From an uncultured Collinsella sp. (GTDB taxonomy: Bacteria; Actinomycetota; Coriobacteriia; Coriobacteriales; Coriobacteriaceae): 10,934 nt of DNA. Below the pieces are notes generated by a model that worked only from the letters and a program-made list of their open reading frames with translations, was not told the DNA's origin and did no database searches. This document shows positions 6,879-10,934 of this stretch, one piece after another (positions within the stretch are counted from its first letter, which is position 1; the number at the start of each line of letters is the position of its first letter). Position numbers and translations under genes: made by a program. The DNA lies in the NCBI GenBank assembly GCA_934650975.1, contig CAKUFW010000066.1:1-10934 (forward strand), read 5' to 3'.

Positions 6879-7166
6879 ATGAAGAAGATCGTTTTGGCTT
6901 GTGGTGCTGGCGCTGCTACTTCCACGCTCGTTGCCCAGAAGGTCGCCAACCTGCTCGACGCCAACGGTTATGCCGACAAGTACGAGATTGTGCAGTGCGC
7001 CATCTCCGAGGCCAAGGACGCTTGCGACGAGGGCGCCGACCTGCTGATCGCCACCACCGTTGCCCCCGAGGGCCTCACCTGCCCGTACGTGAGCGGCGTG
7101 CCCTTCATGACCGGCATGAACCGCGTCGCCGCCGAGAAGGCCGTCCTCGACGTCATGGCTCAGTAG
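6879..7166 (+). CDS. PTS sugar transporter subunit IIB, galactitol type
   Basis: IIB proteins take phosphate from IIA onto a cysteine and pass it to a sugar held by the IIC membrane subunit. The 95-residue protein is the normal size for a stand-alone IIB. The phosphoryl loop is at the N-terminus, MKKIVLACGAGAATSTLVAQ, with Cys8 the expected phosphorylation site; CGxGxATS is typical of galactitol-like (GatB) IIBs. I choose ATG 6879 because GAAGGGAGA lies about 9 nt upstream and the family begins here; earlier in-frame starts would run through the divergent promoter region. No IIA, IIC or sugar enzyme gene is beside it, so it is an orphan. The VOC gene follows after 11 bp, which implies one transcript. 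The substrate cannot be assigned. Confidence 0.88.
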   Translation: MKKIVLACGAGAATSTLVAQKVANLLDANGYADKYEIVQCAISEAKDACDEGADLLIATTVAPEGLTCPYVSGVPFMTGMNRVAAEKAVLDVMAQ

Positions 7167-7177
7167 GCGCTGCCTGT

Positions 7178-7552
7178 ATGAGTGAGCAGAACGCCAATCC
7201 GGTCGAGCTCTTTGGCATGCTCGTCGCCCACGTGGGCATTAACGCCGCCGATCCGGCAGACGCCCTGGAGATCGCGGAGCTGTTCTCGACGATGATGGGC
7301 CTGCCCGTCATCGAGACGCCGGTTTCGTACTTTAACGATTCGCTGGTCGAGATCATGAAGCAGAACGGTCGCGGCACCAAGGGCCACATCGGCTTCGCTG
7401 TCAACGACATCGATGCGGCCGAGAAGTGGTTTGCCGAGCGCGGGCTCGAGGTCAACGAGGAGTCGCGCGCGCTGCTGCCCGACGGTGGCACCAAGCTCGT
7501 GTACTTTAAGCGCGAGTTCGCCGGCTTCGCCGTGCATCTGTGCCGCGAGTAG
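7178..7552 (+). CDS. VOC (glyoxalase-fold) protein resembling the extra C-terminal domain of some KDPG aldolases
   Basis: The 124 residues form one vicinal-oxygen-chelate module with two beta-alpha-beta halves: AHVGINAADPADALEIAELF (17-36) and GHIGFAVNDIDAAEKWFAERG (69-89). Candidate metal ligands are His18, Glu58 (LVEIMK), His70 and His120 (FAVHL). From memory, FGMLVAHVGINA and ending YFKREFAGFAVHL resemble a VOC domain fused to the C-terminus of some gut Firmicutes KDPG/KHG aldolases; here it stands alone. The start at ATG 7178 lies 11 bp after the IIB stop; no strong SD is seen, so translation may be coupled to IIB. Pairing with a PTS protein suggests a role in sugar or sugar-acid metabolism. 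The fold is well supported; the reaction is unknown. Confidence 0.78.
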   Translation: MSEQNANPVELFGMLVAHVGINAADPADALEIAELFSTMMGLPVIETPVSYFNDSLVEIMKQNGRGTKGHIGFAVNDIDAAEKWFAERGLEVNEESRALLPDGGTKLVYFKREFAGFAVHLCRE

Positions 7553-7575
7553 CGCACAAGCTGTCATAGCTAACG

Positions 7576-7613
7576 AAAAATGGGGTAAGGCCGCGTGGCC
7601 TTACCCCATTTTT
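7576..7613. terminator. Bidirectional terminator with a perfect 17-bp stem
   Basis: AAAAATGGGGTAAGGCC (7576-7592) and GGCCTTACCCCATTTTT (7597-7613) are perfectly complementary around a GCGT loop. Each strand ends in five T residues after a GC-rich stem. It closes the IIB/VOC unit and would also stop transcripts of the sensor-kinase operon arriving from the other side. Confidence 0.95.
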
Positions 7614-7646
7614 AATGTCTAGAGGGTGACTGACGAGCTGCCGAAA

Positions 7647-7832
7647 ATCGAAGGTGAATGGATTTCCGCGAAGTGAACGAGTGAAATCGAACCCCTGGAG
7701 CATCGACACTTTGGAGACACCGTTTCCTGCGGTTTTGTCAGGTTTTTCCTGCGGTTTTGGCGCTAAAGAGTGCGGATGCTTCGGGGGTCCAAAATAGGCC
7801 GTTCACTTCGCGGAAAAGCATTCATCTTCGAT
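7647..7832. mobile_element. MITE-like palindromic repeat, copy A (186 bp)
   Basis: Terminal inverted arms of 33 nt (7647-7679 and 7800-7832) differ at three positions; the inner 17 nt, TTTCCGCGAAGTGAACG, are perfect. Similarity continues inward (CCCC..AGCATC..CACT on the left matches the reverse complement on the right), so the whole element is an imperfect long hairpin. The centre has TTTCCTGCGGTTTTG twice. There is no transposase. A diverged copy in the same orientation lies at 10729-10870. The right end is 15 bp from the sensor-kinase stop codon. Confidence 0.75.
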
Positions 7833-7847
7833 TCGTGAGAGACGCCC

Positions 7848-9143
7848 CTACCGCGGCAGACGAATCGTAAAGCGGCTGCCGACCCCTTCGACCGAGGTCA
7901 CACCGATAACGCCGCCGTGGCTGTCGACGATCCACTTGGCAATGGCGAGCCCCAGACCCGAGCCCTGCGCGCCGGCATTGCGTGCGTTGTCGGCACGATA
8001 GAACCGTTCAAACGCGTGAGCTGCGGATTCCTGGTTCATACCGATGCCCTCGTCCTCAACGCTTATGTCAATCGCGCCCGTGCCCGCATCGGGTGTTATG
8101 GCAAACGTGACGGTCGTGCCTGCGTCCGAATACTTGGCGGCGTTTTGCACGATCACGCGCAGCGCCTGCTTCACGAGTGCCACGTCAACCGATGCGTTGC
8201 AGCGCGGGTCGCTGGTAAGTGCGGCATCGTATGCCAGCCGATATGTGTGCCCGGCATCGATCATCTGCGATTCCTCGCAAACCTCGCCGACGAGCGCGGC
8301 CAGATTGGTATCCACACGCCGCAGCACGGTGCGTCCGGCATCGCCGCGCGCCAAAAACAGCAGCTGCTCAACGAGCTCCTGCATGTGCTCGCTTTCGGCC
8401 TTGAGCGAGGCGATGGATTCCGCCAGCACGTCCGGGTCGTCTTTGCCCCAGCGGTCGAGCATGTTCACGTAGCCCTGAATCACCGCGATGGGCGTGCGCA
8501 GCTCGTGGCTTGCGTCGTTGACAAATCGCATCTGTTGCAGCTTGGCCTCCTGCATCTGGCGCAGCAAGCGGTTGAGCGCGACCTCGATGCTCGCCAGGTC
8601 GGCATCGCCGGTGGTGATGTTCGGCGAGTCGACGCTTGCGCGCTCGATGGCCTGCTCCAGCGTTTCCATCCTGCCACCGGTGAGCTGCATACGGCCGAGC
8701 TCGTCCACGCGCAGCGCCAGGTCGTTGAGCGGTGCCATGGTGCGGCGCACGCGACGGGCGCCGCCGAGCATGTTGAGCACGCTGACAATCTGCCAGCCAA
8801 CGACAACGATATAGAGGGGCCACAGCGCTACAAGATCCTGCGCGAGAGGGAAGGCCTTGGTGGTGCGTGCAAGTTCAACGGTGTAGGTAAGTGTGGCCAG
8901 GTCCCAGCTGCGCACGGGCGTCAGCGACATGCTGCGAACGGACTCGCTGGGGATCCAGCCCGCGGTAAACGTGCCGGCGGGCAGCATCTGGTTGTATCCG
9001 TAGACGAGGATTGCCGCCGCAACAACCAGCAGCAACAGATCAAACCAGATGTAGCTCGCCAAGCGTCGCCACATGTAGCTCCAGTTGATGGCGCGGGCGA
9101 TGGAGGTGACGCGCTTGGTTTCGGCGTTACGCGCGGCAGACAT
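7848..9143 (-). CDS. Sensor histidine kinase, two-component system
   Basis: This membrane kinase should autophosphorylate on histidine and pass phosphate to the adjacent regulator. In 431 residues: a cytosolic start, TM1 about 32-50, a small extracellular loop about 51-103, TM2 about 104-124, a HAMP-like linker (128-200), the H-box FVNDASHELRTP with His213, the N-box QNAAKYSD (Asn334), G1 DEGIGM (364-369), F-box FERFYRAD, and G2 GSGLGLAIAKWIV. All catalytic motifs are intact. I start at ATG 9143, which overlaps the regulator's last codons by 17 nt; a longer frame open to 9275 would lie wholly within the regulator gene in another frame. The overlap indicates translational coupling. The sensor loop of about 50 residues shows no recognised domain, so the stimulus is unknown; such short loops are often linked to envelope stress. 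Confidence 0.93.
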   Translation of the reverse strand: MSAARNAETKRVTSIARAINWSYMWRRLASYIWFDLLLLVVAAAILVYGYNQMLPAGTFTAGWIPSESVRSMSLTPVRSWDLATLTYTVELARTTKAFPLAQDLVALWPLYIVVVGWQIVSVLNMLGGARRVRRTMAPLNDLALRVDELGRMQLTGGRMETLEQAIERASVDSPNITTGDADLASIEVALNRLLRQMQEAKLQQMRFVNDASHELRTPIAVIQGYVNMLDRWGKDDPDVLAESIASLKAESEHMQELVEQLLFLARGDAGRTVLRRVDTNLAALVGEVCEESQMIDAGHTYRLAYDAALTSDPRCNASVDVALVKQALRVIVQNAAKYSDAGTTVTFAITPDAGTGAIDISVEDEGIGMNQESAAHAFERFYRADNARNAGAQGSGLGLAIAKWIVDSHGGVIGVTSVEGVGSRFTIRLPR

Positions 9144-9900
9144 AGCCCACCCCGCGCACGGTCTGGATGATGCGGGCACTGCCGGCGTCCTCGATCTTGG
9201 CGCGTAGGTGCGCGATGTGCACGTCGACGTTATTAGTGTCGCCCACGTATTCGTAGCCGAGTGCCTCGTGCGCAATGCGCTCGCGCGTGAGCACGGTGCC
9301 GGCGTGTGCCATAAGCAGGGCGAGGACGTCGAACTCGCGGGCGGTCAGCGCGATGGGCGAGCCGCCGACCGTGACTTCGCGGCGATCCGGATCGAGCGCG
9401 ACCGAGCCCACGGTGAACGCGGCGGGGGAGGGCGCGGCGGCGGTCTGGGCCGAGTCGCCAGCCGGGGATGCGGCAGCATCGGCACTCACGGCGCCCGCCC
9501 CGGCTTCGACGCCGCCAACGCGCGAAGCCGCACGCACGGCCTCCGTGCGCTTCAGCGCAACGCGGATCCGTGCGAACAGCTCCTCAATCGCAAACGGCTT
9601 GGTCAAGTAATCGTCGGCGCCGGCATCGAGCCCGGCCACCTTGTCCATCACGGCATCGCGCGCGGTGACCATGATCACCGGCACATCCTTGTGCTTGCGT
9701 ACGCGCCGCAGCACCTCCATGCCGTTGAGCTGCGGCAGCAGCACATCGAGCAGAATCAGATCGTAGTCGCGCTCCAACGCCAGGTCCACAGCGGTGCGGC
9801 CGTCGGCGGCGTGCTCCACCTGGTAGCCTTCGTGCTCCAGCTCGAGTGTCACAAAGCGGGCGATTTTCTCCTCGTCCTCTACAATCAGGATCCCTGCCAT
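9127..9900 (-). CDS. OmpR-family response regulator with long flexible linker
   Basis: A DNA-binding transcription regulator phosphorylated by the downstream kinase. Receiver domain 1-118: acidic pocket Glu8/Asp9, phosphoacceptor Asp52 (LLDVLLP), Thr79 (MVTARD), Lys101 (TKPF). The winged-helix output domain spans about 162-257, with LTAREFDVLALLM and the conserved end IIQTVRGVGYVC. Between them is an Ala/Gly/Ser/Pro-rich linker of about 40 residues (121-160), much longer than the usual 5-20. A G-rich ribosome site (ACGGGGGCA) precedes ATG 9900. The gene lies 18 bp after the DUF4342 gene and overlaps the kinase gene by 17 nt, so the three should form one operon. The target genes are unknown; autoregulation is plausible. 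Confidence 0.95.
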   Translation of the reverse strand: MAGILIVEDEEKIARFVTLELEHEGYQVEHAADGRTAVDLALERDYDLILLDVLLPQLNGMEVLRRVRKHKDVPVIMVTARDAVMDKVAGLDAGADDYLTKPFAIEELFARIRVALKRTEAVRAASRVGGVEAGAGAVSADAAASPAGDSAQTAAAPSPAAFTVGSVALDPDRREVTVGGSPIALTAREFDVLALLMAHAGTVLTRERIAHEALGYEYVGDTNNVDVHIAHLRAKIEDAGSARIIQTVRGVGYVCRA

Positions 9901-9918
9901 GCGTGCCCCCGTCTACGA

Positions 9919-10461
9919 TTACTTGTCGTCGTTCAGATTTTGCTTGATGTCGTCCGCGGCATTGGCGGCGCTGTCCATCAGGTTGTTGATGCTGCCGGGC
10001 ACGTCGCCGTCGCTATCGATGCGGTAGCGCATGCCAAAGAACAGGCCAAGCAGCATCAGCCATATCGTGGCGCCCCAGGCAAACAGGGCGACGATGGGAA
10101 TCAGGATGGGAATGTTGAGGATGATGGCGTCGCGGCGCGTGGCGATAAACTTGGTGTCCAGGCTCAGGCGGAAGAGCTTTTTGAGGTACTCCCACACGCT
10201 GTCCATCTTCTTGGAAAAGTCGGTCTTTTCGCTCGACTTTTCGTAGGCGGCCTGCGCGGCGACCATCTCGGCCGAGGGCTCATCGGCCGGCGCGGACTCG
10301 GTGGCGGCGTGCGCCGACGTGGTCTGCGTCTTGCCCTGCGACTCGAGCCAAATGATGGCGTCCAAAACGTTGCCATCGGCGGCGTCGAGCGCGGCCTTGG
10401 CATCGGTGTAGCTCACGTTGCACTTGGTGCGGATGGTTTCAACTTTTTCGAGGTCGTCCAT
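9919..10461 (-). CDS. UBA/TS-N-like plus DUF4342 membrane protein
   Basis: The 180-residue protein begins with a three-helix UBA/TS-N-like module (about 5-42), with the pattern VETIRTKCNVSYTDAKAALD and DGNVLDAIIWLE as in EF-Ts N-termini. After an Ala/Ser/Glu-rich linker, residues about 84-150 match the DUF4342 pattern: an amphipathic helix (MDSVWEYLKKLFRLSL), FIATRRDAIILNIP, then a long hydrophobic stretch (112-144) long enough for one or two membrane helices. An acidic tail ends the protein. AAAGGA lies 7 nt before ATG 10461. It is the first gene of the presumed operon with the response regulator and kinase, so it may be a regulated envelope protein or an accessory of the signalling pair. 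DUF4342 has no known function; the domain call is from pattern memory. Confidence 0.8.
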   Translation of the reverse strand: MDDLEKVETIRTKCNVSYTDAKAALDAADGNVLDAIIWLESQGKTQTTSAHAATESAPADEPSAEMVAAQAAYEKSSEKTDFSKKMDSVWEYLKKLFRLSLDTKFIATRRDAIILNIPILIPIVALFAWGATIWLMLLGLFFGMRYRIDSDGDVPGSINNLMDSAANAADDIKQNLNDDK

Positions 10462-10728
10462 GACCTGTCCTTTCGTTCGATGGGCGCGACGCCGGGCGAT
10501 TGCCCGGGCGCGAGCGTTGCGTTCGGCGGCCTGCGTTGCGCGGCGCCGCCCCGCCCTTGGTCGAACTCTATAGTGCAGGTTATAGATTAAGCGATTCTTG
10601 AGCCATGATTAATGTTGGATGAGTTTTTGGGTGGGGCGCAGGCGGGCGAGGGCGGGGATGGCCGGTTTTGCGCGGCGATGGGGGAGGGACGGTCGGATCT
10701 TTGAGGCGGCTGATGGTGAGGTCTAATA
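10462..10728. other. Non-coding leader and upstream region of the DUF4342 operon
   Basis: I see no credible gene here. The part next to the start (10480-10560) is very GC-rich and holds small dyads, for example CCGGGC-GATT-GCCCGG at 10492-10507, which would lie in a leader of about 100 nt. Minus-strand -10-like boxes are TATAGA (10567-10572) and TATAAC (10579-10584) in the only AT-rich patch, but no convincing -35 was found. Beyond 10620 the plus strand becomes G-rich and runs into repeat copy B. Confidence 0.4.
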
Positions 10729-10870
10729 CTTTTCCCGAGAAGTGAACGAGTAAAATCGGACCCCCGAAGCATCGACACTTTGAGCGCACCGTTTCCTGCG
10801 GTTTTATTGCTGGAATCCTGCGTTTATGCCGTCGAAAAATGCGAATGCTACCGGGGTCGGTCGCGCGCGC
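10729..10870. mobile_element. MITE-like palindromic repeat, copy B (diverged)
   Basis: From about 10738 to 10805 this closely follows copy A at 7671-7736: AAGTGAACGAGT, AAATCG, then AGCATCGACACTTTG and CACCGTTTCCTGCGGTTTT, with scattered substitutions. The right half is degenerate: GAATGCTACCGGGGTCGG still mirrors the left arm, but the outer end has decayed or differs. Same orientation as copy A. The limits are approximate. The remaining bases to the window end show no gene. Confidence 0.65.
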
Positions 10871-10934
10871 AGACGTGGTGTAAGAGCGTCCTGAGGTCCG
10901 TCGCTGCAAGTCCCGATGTTACTCCTTCTTGAGG

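Noticed and set aside
7917..9170. 417-codon plus-strand open frame opposite the sensor kinase
   Set aside because: The kinase motifs (H, N, G1, F, G2 boxes) are all on the minus strand; the plus frame is a wobble-bias shadow.
9144..9275. N-terminal extension of the sensor kinase
   Set aside because: Lies fully within the regulator gene in another frame; the 17-nt overlap start at 9143 gives a normal kinase N-terminus.
9208..10590. 460-codon plus-strand open frame opposite the regulator and DUF4342 genes
   Set aside because: Antisense shadow; the minus strand has clear receiver, winged-helix and DUF4342 motifs, and the plus product resembles no family.
10580..10909. Minus-strand 109-codon frame near the window end
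   Set aside because: Consists of the repeat copy B and G-rich sequence read on the opposite strand; no ribosome site or recognisable domain.

Overview
The window looks like a piece of a high-GC Coriobacteriia chromosome, most probably Collinsella or a close relative. The evidence is the actinobacterial gene order mazG - eno - ftsB-like - ppx, GC-rich coding sequence with strong wobble-position bias, and two kinds of dispersed palindromic intergenic repeat. The genus is an inference; no rRNA or other marker is present.

Layout. 1-4244 (+): a housekeeping block with the 3' part of mazG (NTP pyrophosphohydrolase), a terminator, enolase preceded by a likely 15-codon leader ORF, a strong terminator, then an FtsB/DivIC-like division protein and a Ppx/GppA phosphatase 20 bp apart. 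4238-5896: one AAA ATPase of the DUF4143 type on the minus strand. Two same-orientation copies of a palindromic repeat bracket it, and a 33-bp tandem repeat lies upstream of its start. 5901-6715: a tRNA T-arm-like fragment, then on the minus strand tRNA-Leu(UAA) with its terminator and a membrane-anchored helical-repeat protein. 6879-7613 (+): an orphan galactitol-type PTS IIB protein and a small VOC (glyoxalase-fold) protein, ended by a perfect 17-bp bidirectional terminator. 7647-10934: a minus-strand operon (UBA/DUF4342 membrane protein, OmpR-type response regulator, sensor kinase). One copy of a second palindromic repeat family (186 bp, MITE-like) lies at its 3' end and a diverged copy lies upstream of its 5' end.

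How the parts may work together. MazG, enolase, the FtsB-like protein and Ppx cover nucleotide sanitation, glycolysis, septum assembly and polyphosphate metabolism; the order is kept in actinobacteria but the genes need not share a pathway. The response regulator and kinase are translationally overlapped, and the DUF4342 protein 18 bp upstream is a candidate partner or co-regulated envelope protein. The IIB/VOC pair suggests a sugar or sugar-acid function whose other PTS subunits lie elsewhere.

The least explained material is intergenic: two unrelated palindromic repeat families, each present as two same-orientation copies around one cassette; a tandem hairpin repeat with an 11-codon period; a T-arm-like fragment beside a real tRNA gene; and a short ORF placed to regulate enolase. 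No complete insertion sequence, CRISPR array or classical defence operon was seen.
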